Below the pieces are notes generated by a model, which was not told where the DNA came from, did not search any database, and saw nothing but the letters and a program-made list of their open reading frames with translations. Shown here piece after piece: positions 25,559-34,672 of a stretch of DNA of 64,000 bases (positions within the stretch are counted from its first letter, which is position 1; every line of letters starts with the position of its first letter). Both the position numbers and the translations under genes were made by a program. The stretch lies in contig CAVWKG010000016.1 in the NCBI GenBank assembly GCA_963755375.1, positions 1,178,001 through 1,242,000 on the forward strand, in the 5' to 3' direction. This DNA is from Bog-473 sp963755375. Lineage in GTDB: Bacteria; Actinomycetota; Acidimicrobiia; Acidimicrobiales; RAAP-2.

Positions 25559-26374
25559 ATGGGTGACGCGGATCAGACGGGCGAGAACGAGCCGGACGCT
25601 CTGGCTTGGGCCGCCCCAGCGGAAGTGCTCCTCCGTGCGATCATCGAGCTGACGGACGATGCCGTCTTGACGTGCGACCGTGAAACCACCGTCACCTCGT
25701 TCAGCGAGAACGCCGAAAGGCTCTTCGGGCGCAGGCGCGGTGACGCGGAGGGTGTCCCCATGGGCCTCCTGTTTGCGCCGCATCTCCATCGGGAAGTCGA
25801 GGAGGTGATCGCCCGAGTGGGAGCCGGCGAACGGATCCGGCATTTCGAGACGGAGATCATCCGGCCCGACGGACTGCCCATTCCCGTCTCCCTCTCGCTA
25901 GCCCCCGTGTTCGATCATGAGAACGAGCCCCTTGGGCAGGTGGTCGTTGCTCGCGATGTCACCGAGCAGCACCTGGCGCAGGCCACGCTGGCAGAAATGG
26001 ACGCCCAGCTCGAAGAGGCCGAGGCGCTTTCTGGCGTCGGCAGTTGGCTCTGGGACCTGAGAACCGGTGCAGTCCAATGGAGCACTGAGTTCCATCGGAT
26101 CCACGGCATCGATCCGCTTGAATTCGCCGGTACGTTCGAGTCCTGCCTGGATCCGATCAGCCCCCAGGACAGAGAGAGAGTGCGTGAGGCCATGACCGAG
26201 TCGGTGCGCTCCTCCCGGCCACTCGACCTGGAGTATCGCGTCCTCCACGGTGACCAGAAGGCACACACCGTTTGGGTCCACGCCAACCCGACGCAGGGTT
26301 CCGACGGCAAGGCGGTGGGCCTACGAGGCATCGGCCAGGACGTCACCGATCAGGCAAGCCCCACTGGGACGTAA
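25559..26374 (+). CDS. PAS-domain protein without output domain
   Basis: A 271-residue protein with two PAS modules and no kinase, cyclase or DNA-binding domain. The first is at about 20-150 (AIIELTDDAVLTCDRETTV, ending VVVARDVTEQH). A short coiled segment (TLAEMDAQLEEAEAL) follows, then the second with a PAC-like end (GLRGIGQDVTDQ). I chose ATG 25559 because GGAG lies 5 nt upstream and a TAGTAT hexamer is about 75 nt upstream; the ATG at 25481 would sit within that promoter. It lies between hypAB and the hydrogenase regulator and could be a redox or gas sensor for the locus, which is inference only. Confidence 0.72.
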   Translation: MGDADQTGENEPDALAWAAPAEVLLRAIIELTDDAVLTCDRETTVTSFSENAERLFGRRRGDAEGVPMGLLFAPHLHREVEEVIARVGAGERIRHFETEIIRPDGLPIPVSLSLAPVFDHENEPLGQVVVARDVTEQHLAQATLAEMDAQLEEAEALSGVGSWLWDLRTGAVQWSTEFHRIHGIDPLEFAGTFESCLDPISPQDRERVREAMTESVRSSRPLDLEYRVLHGDQKAHTVWVHANPTQGSDGKAVGLRGIGQDVTDQASPTGT

Positions 26375-26380
26375 GCAACA

Positions 26381-26418
26381 ACCCGGATTGAAGCACGAGC
26401 CGGGACTCCAATCCGGGT
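26381..26418. terminator. Bidirectional hairpin between convergent genes
   Basis: A perfect 10-bp inverted repeat, ACCCGGATTG and CAATCCGGGT, around an 18-nt loop, placed 7 nt after the PAS gene stop and 20 nt before the end of the convergent PadR-YceI gene. No T-run follows on either strand, so its action as terminator is inferred from position. Confidence 0.6.
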
Positions 26419-26438
26419 CCGAGCGGGTCGAGGCGCTC

Positions 26439-27635
26439 TCACTCATCCTCGGAGAGCTCCGCCTCGGCGTACAGGCGTACCTGGACGTCGGGGAAGATGC
26501 GGAGCATCAGCATGGTCGGTGAAGGCAGCGCGAAGTCCCGGATGTCGAAAACCTGCTCACCGCTAATGACGATGCGGTCATCGGACGCCGCCTCCAATCT
26601 GACGGTCCCCTCGGCGCGGCGCGTGATCCCATGGAAGGTCAGTTCCCCACGGAGGCGATATCGCCAGCCCGGTGCGCTGGGCGTGCACTCTTTGAGTTCC
26701 ACCTTGGCCGTCGGGTATCGACGGGAGTTGATGCGCCGGTGGAGCTCGGCGTCGTAGAGCTTGTTCCCCGAGCTCAATCCAGTCATGTCGATGGTGAGCC
26801 ACCCCGAGGGAGGGGTCTCCGTACTCAGTCCCCCATCGCCAATGACGGCGTGCAGCGACCCGGTGACCCCCGTGCTGCCGAAGCAGATCGGCCCGACGGT
26901 CGAGCGAGCGTCAATGAGCACCGCTGATCTCTTGGGATCCAAGGCGAACCGCCTCATGATCGGGTTCGTCGAGTCGCCGCCGTGAAGATTTGAACCCGAG
27001 AGAGGGTGCGATTCGAATCCCGCCGACTCCCGTACATGTGCCCGTACATGTGCCCGTACATGTGATGGACCGGACCCGGGCAGTCCCAGGGCATCGTCCT
27101 CCGATCCCGCCACGTGAGAGGTCACGTCGTCGCCGTCGTGCTCGAGCGGCATAAGGCGGCGTCTCCAGATGGACGTCGTGGAAACCGGAGACCAGGCCAG
27201 GTCGAGTTCGGGCACCCACCCGCCTTCGACCTCGGACAACACGGCATCGATGGTGGCGGTGGCCTGGTACCGACGGATCACCTCGCCGAGGTGCGCATGC
27301 TCCTCCCGGATGACACCCATCCACACCCGGAGAACACGCTCCCCTAACGGCGTCACCGAGTACACGCGGCGGGACTGGCCCGGCTGCCGGGCGTCCGATG
27401 AGACCTGCAGGAGGCCGTCCCGCTCGAGTTGGGCCAGGGCCCGGTAGACGGCGGGGCGGTCGACATGGCCGAAACGGAATTCGGCAAGCCGAGGCACAAG
27501 TCCGTAGCCGTAGCCGGGCTGCTCGGACAGGAGGAGAAGGATCGCCGGCAGCATGAACCGGCGAGGTGGCGCCAGCTCAAAACGCGCCACACCCTCAGTT
27601 GCCGACAGCCCCCCGGCTCGATGTTCCGTGGCCAT
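26439..27635 (-). CDS. PadR-type regulator fused to a YceI domain
   Basis: A 398-residue fusion. Residues 28-110 are a PadR winged helix (FMLPAILLLLSEQPGYGYGL, then RPAVYRALAQLERDGLL and RRVYSVTPLGE). Residues 111-225 are a helical and then low-complexity linker containing HVRAHVRAHVRE. Residues 227-398 are a YceI-like lipocalin domain (MRRFALDPKRSAVLIDARS; SFDIRDF-type end as VFDIRDFALPSPTML). The YceI half closely resembles the separate YceI gene at 34.7 kb. It is divergent from the hydrogenase small-subunit gene with 161 bp between, so it probably regulates that operon, possibly with a bound lipid or isoprenoid as ligand. A start at ATG 27635 gives a 27-residue leader before the winged helix. 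Confidence 0.8.
   Translation of the reverse strand: MATEHRAGGLSATEGVARFELAPPRRFMLPAILLLLSEQPGYGYGLVPRLAEFRFGHVDRPAVYRALAQLERDGLLQVSSDARQPGQSRRVYSVTPLGERVLRVWMGVIREEHAHLGEVIRRYQATATIDAVLSEVEGGWVPELDLAWSPVSTTSIWRRRLMPLEHDGDDVTSHVAGSEDDALGLPGSGPSHVRAHVRAHVRESAGFESHPLSGSNLHGGDSTNPIMRRFALDPKRSAVLIDARSTVGPICFGSTGVTGSLHAVIGDGGLSTETPPSGWLTIDMTGLSSGNKLYDAELHRRINSRRYPTAKVELKECTPSAPGWRYRLRGELTFHGITRRAEGTVRLEAASDDRIVISGEQVFDIRDFALPSPTMLMLRIFPDVQVRLYAEAELSEDE
27029..27064. repeat. Three perfect 12-bp tandem repeats (CCCGTACATGTG)
   Basis: Three exact copies of CCCGTACATGTG within the linker of the PadR-YceI gene. On the coding strand they give His-Val-Arg-Ala units. Each unit contains the palindrome ACATGT. 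Confidence 0.9.
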
Positions 27636-27796
27636 GCACCGTCGATCCTCATCCGGTCGACCCGAGGTGTCAATGGCCGACGCTGGGCTACCTCGACTGC
27701 AACGGTGCAAAAGACACTCATTTACAGCGGCCCGAGCCGGGCTGAGACTGCACTGCAGCCGCACAACCCCGCGCGGCCAGGACCGGGGAGGGCACA

Positions 27797-28852
<1,056 letters not shown>

Positions 28853-28856
28853 GCGC

Positions 28857-30644
28857 ATGGCCACCAAGAAGTTCACCGAGGATGCCAACGGGCTCGTCGA
28901 GATGGCGTGGGACCCCATCACACGCATCGTGGGGAGTCTAGGCATCTACACCAAGATCGACTTCGGGAAGGGGAAGGTCGCGGAATGCCACAGCACCTCC
29001 TCCATTTTCCGGGGCTACAGCGTCTTCATGAAGGGCAAGGACCCCAGGGACGCGCACTTCATCACCAGCCGGATCTGCGGGATCTGCGGCGACAACCACG
29101 CCACCTGCTCCTGCTATGCCCAAAACATGGCATACGGGGTGTACCCGCCTGCCCTCGGCGAGCAGATCGTGAACCTGGGTGAGGCGGCCGAGTTCATGTT
29201 CGACCACAACATCTTCCAGGAGAACCTCGTCGGCGTGGACTTCTGCGAGAAAATGGTCGCCGAGACCAATCCCGGCGTGCTCGAGCAGGCCAACCGGACC
29301 GAGGCCCCGGGCGCGGCGGCCCACGGCTACAAGACGATCGGCGACATCATGCGATCGCTCAACCCCTTCTCGGGCGAGTTCTATCGCGAGGCACTCCAGG
29401 TCAGCCGCTACACCCGGGAGATGTTCTGCCTGATGGAGGGACGCCACGTGCACCCGTCGACCCTCTACCCCGGCGGCGTCGGCACAACGGCCACCATCCA
29501 GCTGTTCACCGACTACTACACGCGCCTGATGCGTTACGTGGAGTTCATGAAGCGGGTCGTACCGATGCACGACGACCTCTTCGACTTCTTCTACGAGGCG
29601 ATGCCGGGCTACGAGGAGGTCGGCCGGAGGCGCATCCTGCTCAACTGCTGGGGCGCCTTCCAGGACCCCGAGGTGTGCAATTTCGACTACAAGGACATGA
29701 CCAAGTGGGGCCGGGCCATGGGCGTGACCCCCGGCGTCGTCGTCGACGGCAAGCTCGTCACCAACGACCTCGTCGAGATCAACCTCGGCATCCGGATTCT
29801 GCTGGGTCATTCCTTCTACGACGACTGGGAGGACCAGGAGATGTTCGTCACCCGGGACCCCCTCGGGAACCCGGTCGACCGGCGGCACCCCTGGAACCAG
29901 CACACCAACCCCCAGCCGCAGAAGCGCGACTTCGACGGAAACTACAGCTGGGTGATGTCCCCCCGTTGGTTCGACGGCCAGGACCACCTGGCCCTCGACA
30001 CCGGAGGCGGACCGCTGGCCCGGCTCTGGTCGACCGCCCTCTCGGGCCTGGTGCACACGGATCACCTCGACGCCACCGGCACCAGTGTGAAGATCCACCT
30101 ACCCAAGACCGCCCTCGAAGGGCCGGTCGATTTGGAGTGGAAGATCCCGCAGTGGTCCAACACGCTCGAGCGCGACCGGGCCCGGACCTACTTCCAGGCC
30201 TACGCCGCTGCGTCAGCGCTCGACTTCATTGAGCTTGCCCTCAAGGACGTCCGGGCCGGCAAGACCAAGACCTGGGAGCAATTCGACGTGCCCGACGAAG
30301 CGATCGGGTGCGGCTTCACCGAGGCCGTACGTGGTGTCCTGTCGCACCACATGGTGATCAAGGGCGGCAAGATCGCCAACTACCACCCGTACCCGCCGAC
30401 CCCGTGGAACGCCAATCCTCGCGACATCTACGGAACTGCCGGGCCCTACGAGGACGCGGTGATCGACACGCCGATCTTCGAGGAGAACACGAAGGAGAAC
30501 TTCAAGGGCATCGACATCATGCGATCGGTACGCAGCTTCGACCCCTGCCTCCCCTGTGGCGTCCACATGTATCTCGGCAACGGAAAGGTGCTGAAGAAGG
30601 TCCACTCCCCCACGCAGGTGGCCCACGCGGACGAACTGTTCTGA
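28857..30644 (+). CDS. hhyL: NiFe hydrogenase large subunit (group 1h)
   Basis: A 595-residue catalytic subunit. The N-terminal NiFe ligand motif is SRICGICGDNHATCS (C74, C77, H81) and the C-terminal motif is DPCLPCGVH (C564, C567, H570). The form of both motifs is that of group 1h enzymes, which scavenge H2 at trace levels. A 25-residue C-terminal peptide follows H570 and should be removed by the protease encoded at 33.9 kb. I chose ATG 28857, 4 nt after the small-subunit stop with GGAGGTAGGCGC upstream. Confidence 0.94.
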   Translation: MATKKFTEDANGLVEMAWDPITRIVGSLGIYTKIDFGKGKVAECHSTSSIFRGYSVFMKGKDPRDAHFITSRICGICGDNHATCSCYAQNMAYGVYPPALGEQIVNLGEAAEFMFDHNIFQENLVGVDFCEKMVAETNPGVLEQANRTEAPGAAAHGYKTIGDIMRSLNPFSGEFYREALQVSRYTREMFCLMEGRHVHPSTLYPGGVGTTATIQLFTDYYTRLMRYVEFMKRVVPMHDDLFDFFYEAMPGYEEVGRRRILLNCWGAFQDPEVCNFDYKDMTKWGRAMGVTPGVVVDGKLVTNDLVEINLGIRILLGHSFYDDWEDQEMFVTRDPLGNPVDRRHPWNQHTNPQPQKRDFDGNYSWVMSPRWFDGQDHLALDTGGGPLARLWSTALSGLVHTDHLDATGTSVKIHLPKTALEGPVDLEWKIPQWSNTLERDRARTYFQAYAAASALDFIELALKDVRAGKTKTWEQFDVPDEAIGCGFTEAVRGVLSHHMVIKGGKIANYHPYPPTPWNANPRDIYGTAGPYEDAVIDTPIFEENTKENFKGIDIMRSVRSFDPCLPCGVHMYLGNGKVLKKVHSPTQVAHADELF

Positions 30645-30656
30645 TCGCGCGGAGCA

Positions 30657-31229
30657 ATGGCTGAACCCCAGAACCTGCGAGCGAACGGTGACCGGATTGA
30701 GCAGGCACTTACCGAACTCCAGGCCAGTGCTGATCCTCGGTCTCTGGCGCTGGCCGAGGAGTTGCTGCGCCTGGTCTCGGACCTCTACGGAGCCGGGCTG
30801 GCCCGCATGGCCGAGATCGCCCAGGCGCGTGCGCCCGAGCTGATCGCTGACTTCGCGGACGACGAGCTGGTCGCCAGCCTTCTGCTGGTCCAGGGCCTTC
30901 ATCCGGAGCCGCTCGACGTCCGGGTGGAAGGCGCGCTGGAGTCCGTGCGACCGTTCCTCGGCCGGCACGGTGGTGACGTCGAGCTCCTCGCGGTCGACGA
31001 TCACCTGGGGGCCGTGAAGCTCCGGCTCCTGGGCAACTGTGACGGGTGTCCGTCCTCGGCCGCCACCTTGCGTGGTGCCGTCGAGGTGGCCATCCTGGAG
31101 GCGGCGCCCGAGGTGACCCGTATCGTCGTCGAGGAGCCGAGCGCGGACAACACGCTGGCGGTACCAATCGCCCTAGGGGTCAAGAAGCCGTTGTACGACG
31201 CGTGCCCAACCGAGGTGGCGATCCGATGA
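30657..31229 (+). CDS. NifU-like (CxxC) protein of the hydrogenase operon
   Basis: A 190-residue protein. The N-terminal half is helical with no domain I recognise. The C-terminal half (about 85-165) is a NifU/Nfu domain with FLGRHGGDVELL and the cluster motif GNCDGCPSS. It probably supplies or repairs FeS clusters of the hydrogenase; genes of this kind are known in group 1h loci. It starts 12 bp after hhyL and overlaps the next gene by four bases. Confidence 0.85.
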   Translation: MAEPQNLRANGDRIEQALTELQASADPRSLALAEELLRLVSDLYGAGLARMAEIAQARAPELIADFADDELVASLLLVQGLHPEPLDVRVEGALESVRPFLGRHGGDVELLAVDDHLGAVKLRLLGNCDGCPSSAATLRGAVEVAILEAAPEVTRIVVEEPSADNTLAVPIALGVKKPLYDACPTEVAIR

Positions 31230-31858
31230 GCGACCCGATCGCGGTACTGCAGCGCATCCGCGCCACGACCCCTCCCCGTCAGGCCGCTCCCGCGGAGGAG
31301 GTGTGCGAGCTTTGCGCGGAGACCATCGCCGGCGCGCACCGTCATCTCGTGGACCTGCGCTCCAGGACGTTGCTCTGCGCCTGTCGCGGGTGCTTCCTCC
31401 TCTTCGAGTCGGAGGGCGCCGGGGGCGACCACTTCCGCAGCGTGCCCGAGCGGTACCTGGCCTTCCACGACTTCGAGCTCTCTCCATCCCAGTGGGACAG
31501 CCTCCAGATCCCCGTCAGCGTCGCCTTCTTCTTCCTCAATTCGGAGCTCGAGCGGGTCGCCGCGTTCTACCCCGGTCCGGCGGGAGCGACCGAATCGGAG
31601 CTCCCGCTCGACGCGTGGACCGACCTGTACGCGGCCAACCCACAGCTGGCCACCATGCAACCCGATGTCGAGGCGTTCCTCGTCCGTGCAGCCAGTGACC
31701 GCAGCGAGCGTGATGCCGAGTGCTACATCGTGCCGATTGACGCCTGCTACGAGCTCGTCGGGCACCTCCGGATGCTGTGGAGAGGCTTCGACGGTGGCAC
31801 CGAGGCCAACGGCAAGCTCGACGATTTCTTCGCCGACATCAGAGCGCGGGCGCAGTGA
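31226..31858 (+). CDS. DUF5947-like hydrogenase-locus protein
   Basis: A 210-residue protein. Near the N-terminus it has four Cys in a zinc- or iron-site pattern: CELC, then about 28 residues later CACRGC after HRHLVDLRSRTLL. The rest has conserved aromatic segments (FRSVPERYLAFHDFELS; CYELVGHLRMLWRGFDG). I match it from memory to the DUF5947 proteins found in actinobacterial group 1h clusters. The role is unknown; a rubredoxin-like metal site suggests electron transfer or assembly. It overlaps its neighbours by four bases on each side. Confidence 0.75.
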   Translation: MSDPIAVLQRIRATTPPRQAAPAEEVCELCAETIAGAHRHLVDLRSRTLLCACRGCFLLFESEGAGGDHFRSVPERYLAFHDFELSPSQWDSLQIPVSVAFFFLNSELERVAAFYPGPAGATESELPLDAWTDLYAANPQLATMQPDVEAFLVRAASDRSERDAECYIVPIDACYELVGHLRMLWRGFDGGTEANGKLDDFFADIRARAQ

Positions 31859-32496
31859 CCGACCTGCAATTCGGGGTGGTGGACGCCCGAACCGAGCCGC
31901 ACGCCGCCGTGCCGACGATCATGTTCCGAACGCGGGCCCAGGAGGCCGACGGGAAGCGCGTGCATGCGGCCGCGCTGCGTTGCCAGATACGGATCGAGCC
32001 GCAGCGCCGGCAGTACAGCGAGCGGGAGGAGGAGAACCTTTACGCGCTGTTCGGAGAGACGCCCCAATGGGGGAACTCGCTCCGGCCGTTCCTCTGGACG
32101 CACGTGTCGTCAACGGTCGGTCGGTTCGACGGGGCCACCGAGTTCGATCTTCCTGTCGAGTGCACCTACGACTTCGAAGTCGCAGGCGCCAAGTACATGC
32201 ACGCGTTGGGCGACGGCGACATCCCGTTGCTCTTCCTCTTCTCGGGAACCGTGTTCACCCACGGCGCATCGGGATTCTCGGCCGAGCCGCTCTCGTGGTC
32301 GACGGAATCCTCGTACCGGCTCCCCGTTGCCGTCTGGCGCAGCACCATGGATGCCTACTTCCCCGGCAGCGGCTTCATCCGCGTTCGACGTGACACGCTG
32401 GACGATCTGCAGCGGTTCCGGGCCTTGCGGGGCCTCCCCACGTGGGATCAGGCCTTCGCCCAGCTCCTCAAGGAGGCCGAGGAGGGGCGCCCATGA
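31855..32496 (+). CDS. DUF6084-like hydrogenase-locus protein
   Basis: A 213-residue protein starting with GTG 31855, which overlaps the previous stop (GTGA). It has no Cys-rich site or membrane segment. Conserved-looking segments are YSEREEENLYALFGE, TPQWGNSLRPFLWTHV and the C-terminal DAYFPGSGFIRV. It resembles the DUF6084 proteins that I know only as part of group 1h loci. A structural or assembly role for the hydrogenase is inferred from context. Confidence 0.72.
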   Translation: MTDLQFGVVDARTEPHAAVPTIMFRTRAQEADGKRVHAAALRCQIRIEPQRRQYSEREEENLYALFGETPQWGNSLRPFLWTHVSSTVGRFDGATEFDLPVECTYDFEVAGAKYMHALGDGDIPLLFLFSGTVFTHGASGFSAEPLSWSTESSYRLPVAVWRSTMDAYFPGSGFIRVRRDTLDDLQRFRALRGLPTWDQAFAQLLKEAEEGRP

Positions 32497-33929
32497 GCGC
32501 AACCGGCACGAGATCCGCGCAACCCGTCGAGGACCGCTTCGAGACGGCGAGAACCGTGGCCGATGCAGTCCTTTACGAGGGGTACGTCCTCTACCCGTAT
32601 CGGGCGTCCTCCCCGAAGAACCAGGTCCGCTTCCAATGGGGCGTCCTCACGCCTCGCTCGTACAGCGAGGCGGACGGCTCGGAACGCTGGTCCGCCCGGA
32701 CCGAGTGCCTCCTCGACGCGGGCGACCGACGCATCCACCCGATCCTCCGGGCGCGCGTCCGGTGCCTGCAGACCCAACGGCGCAGAGTCCAAGCCTTGCT
32801 GACCGGAAAGACCCTCGCCTCCCCCGGGTCCGCGTTCGGACCCGTCGACGCCCTCGAGGTGGACGGGATCACCCACGTCGAGTGGGACGAGGCGATCGAC
32901 CACATGGTGGACCTGCCTCCCCTCGTCATCCCTCCGGACGGCACCGCCGCCGACGAGCTGCCGTTCCACCTCGAGGGCGGATCCGAGACCGAGCCGGTCC
33001 ACAGAGCGGACGGCGCACTGGCCGGTCGCTTCGTTCGTGACCGGCTCGCCGTCGAGGGCGTGATCCGGGTGGCCACGGCGCCCGCGGCGGACGGCTCGCC
33101 CTATGTGCACGTGGCGGTGACGGTCGAGAACGCCACGCCGTGGACCGACGACTCGGCCCGGAGAGCCGATGTCGTCGCCCACAGCCTGGTGGCGGTGCAC
33201 ACCATGCTGGCCGTCGACGGTGCGACGTTCGTGTCGCTCCTCGATCCTCCCGACAGTGCGGCCGGGGCGGTCCTGTCGTGCCGCAGTGACGGCACGTTCC
33301 CGGTGCTCATCGGCGCCGACGACCTCGTGCTCTCGTCGCCAATCATCCTCTACGACCACCCCGAGGTGGCGCATCAGAGCCCGGGCGACCTCTACGACTC
33401 CCTCGAGATCGACGAGATCCTGGCCCTCCGCGTGATGACGCTCACCGACGCCGAGAAGGCCGAGGCGCGCGGGACGGACGCCCGCGCCGCCGCCATCATC
33501 GACCGCTGCGACTCCCTGTCCCCCGAGGGCATGGGGCGCCTGCACGGGGTGATGCGCCCCGTCGAGCCGGAATGGCTCACCGTGACGACGCCCGGAACGG
33601 ACGCACCGCCGTGGTGGGACCCGGCCTCCGACGAGTCGGTCGATCCGTGGACGGATTCGGTGCACGTGGGGGGGGTCGACCTCGCCCACGGGTCGCCGGT
33701 CCGGCTCCACCCGTCCGGACAGGCGGACGCGCAGGACATGTTCCTCGACGGCCGGTGCGGCACGGTGACCGCCGTGTTCGGAGATGTCGATGGTGGGGTC
33801 CATCTGGCAGTCACGCTCGACGACGACCCGGCGGCGCGCGAGCTCATGTGGCAGGGCCGCTACCTCTACTTCCGTCCCGACGAGGTCGAGCCGCTGGCCG
33901 ACCGTCGGGACGGCGAGACCCGGCCGTGA
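32493..33929 (+). CDS. Conserved unknown protein of the hydrogenase operon
   Basis: A 478-residue soluble protein I do not recognise by domain. Visible features are LYEGYVLYPYRASSPKNQVRF near residue 30, a mid-region with WTDDSARRADVVAHSLVAVH, repeated Asp/Glu-rich stretches and a C-terminal segment VFGDVDGGVHLAVTLDDD. Proteins of this length follow the DUF6084 gene in actinobacterial hydrogenase loci. It overlaps both neighbours by four bases, so its dosage is coupled to them. No catalytic motif is evident. Confidence 0.75.
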   Translation: MSATGTRSAQPVEDRFETARTVADAVLYEGYVLYPYRASSPKNQVRFQWGVLTPRSYSEADGSERWSARTECLLDAGDRRIHPILRARVRCLQTQRRRVQALLTGKTLASPGSAFGPVDALEVDGITHVEWDEAIDHMVDLPPLVIPPDGTAADELPFHLEGGSETEPVHRADGALAGRFVRDRLAVEGVIRVATAPAADGSPYVHVAVTVENATPWTDDSARRADVVAHSLVAVHTMLAVDGATFVSLLDPPDSAAGAVLSCRSDGTFPVLIGADDLVLSSPIILYDHPEVAHQSPGDLYDSLEIDEILALRVMTLTDAEKAEARGTDARAAAIIDRCDSLSPEGMGRLHGVMRPVEPEWLTVTTPGTDAPPWWDPASDESVDPWTDSVHVGGVDLAHGSPVRLHPSGQADAQDMFLDGRCGTVTAVFGDVDGGVHLAVTLDDDPAARELMWQGRYLYFRPDEVEPLADRRDGETRP

Positions 33930-34441
33930 CCGCCCGCATCCTCGTGGCGGGGATCGGAAACATCTTCCTGTCCGATGACGCGTTCGGTGTGGAGGTGGCG
34001 CAGCGGCTCTCCGGCCGGCCGCTCCCGGACGGCGTGCGGGTCGAGGACTACGGGATCCGGGGCATGCATCTCGCCTACGACCTTCTCGAGGGCTACGACG
34101 CGCTGGTCCTGGTCGACGCCGTCCCCATGGGTGAGCCCCCCGGGACCCTCGCGGTGATCGAACCCGAGCCCGCACCGCCGTCCTCGCTCGAGGGCGAAGG
34201 CGGCGTCCCTCGGGAGGTCGTCGACGCCCACACCATGAGCCCCCACCTCGTCCTCGCCACCCTGGCCCACCTGGGCGGGTCCGTCGATCGCATCGTCATC
34301 GTCGGATGCCAACCGGGCCATCTCGACGAGGGCATCGGGCTCTCCCCTGCCGTCCGGGGAGCGGTGACTCCCGCAGTTGACCTGTGCTCCGAACTCATTG
34401 CCGAGAGTGCCCAACCCGCCGAAAGGGGAATCCACAGATGA
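33926..34441 (+). CDS. Hydrogenase maturation protease
   Basis: A 171-residue endopeptidase of the HyaD/HoxM type. The N-terminal GIGNIFLSDDAFGVEV holds the acidic Ni-sensing residue, and LVLVDAVPMG and HTMSPHLVLATL carry the second acidic and His region. It should cleave the C-terminal peptide after H570 of the large subunit once Ni is in place. It starts with GTG overlapping the previous stop, and its own stop overlaps the first micro-ORF (ATGA). Confidence 0.9.
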   Translation: MTARILVAGIGNIFLSDDAFGVEVAQRLSGRPLPDGVRVEDYGIRGMHLAYDLLEGYDALVLVDAVPMGEPPGTLAVIEPEPAPPSSLEGEGGVPREVVDAHTMSPHLVLATLAHLGGSVDRIVIVGCQPGHLDEGIGLSPAVRGAVTPAVDLCSELIAESAQPAERGIHR

Positions 34442-34542
34442 TCCGTCGATTTGTCGTCTCGTTGCTCCTGGCCGCGATCGCCGGACTGGTGATCAAGTCG
34501 CTGCCAGACATCGCCCGCTACCTCAAGATGCGAGAGATGTGA
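34438..34542 (+). CDS. DUF6893-like micro-protein 1
   Basis: A 34-residue reading frame: an Arg-rich start (MIRRF), one membrane segment (VVSLLLAAIAGLVI) and the end PDIARYLKMREM. Its ATG overlaps the protease stop, and GAAAGGGG lies upstream. It resembles small single-TM proteins (DUF6893) known beside group 1h hydrogenases. It may tether or recruit the cytoplasmic enzyme to the membrane, which is inference. Confidence 0.65.
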   Translation: MIRRFVVSLLLAAIAGLVIKSLPDIARYLKMREM

Positions 34543-34543
34543 G

Positions 34544-34672
34544 GTGAACATCGTCGGGTCCCTGTTCCTCGCTCTGCCTCCGCTGATGGCCGTCGGCAGG
34601 CTGGTGCTCGTCGGCCGATCGGCTCCCGAAGTTCACCGCTACCTGAGAATGCGGCGGATGCAATCACTGTGA
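34544..34672 (+). CDS. DUF6893-like micro-protein 2
   Basis: A 42-residue frame from GTG 34544, one base after the first micro-ORF. It has one hydrophobic segment (SLFLALPPLMAVGRLVLV) and the end PEVHRYLRMRRM, clearly like the PDIARYLKMREM end of micro-protein 1. It is followed by a four-base overlap with the YceI gene (GTGA). The shared end suggests duplication. Confidence 0.6.
   Translation: MNIVGSLFLALPPLMAVGRLVLVGRSAPEVHRYLRMRRMQSL

Noticed and set aside
26990..27022. T-loop-like strings (GATTCGAATC and GGGTTCAAAT) suggesting a tRNA piece
   Set aside because: No cloverleaf or acceptor stem can be folded, and the stretch is in frame within the PadR-YceI gene.
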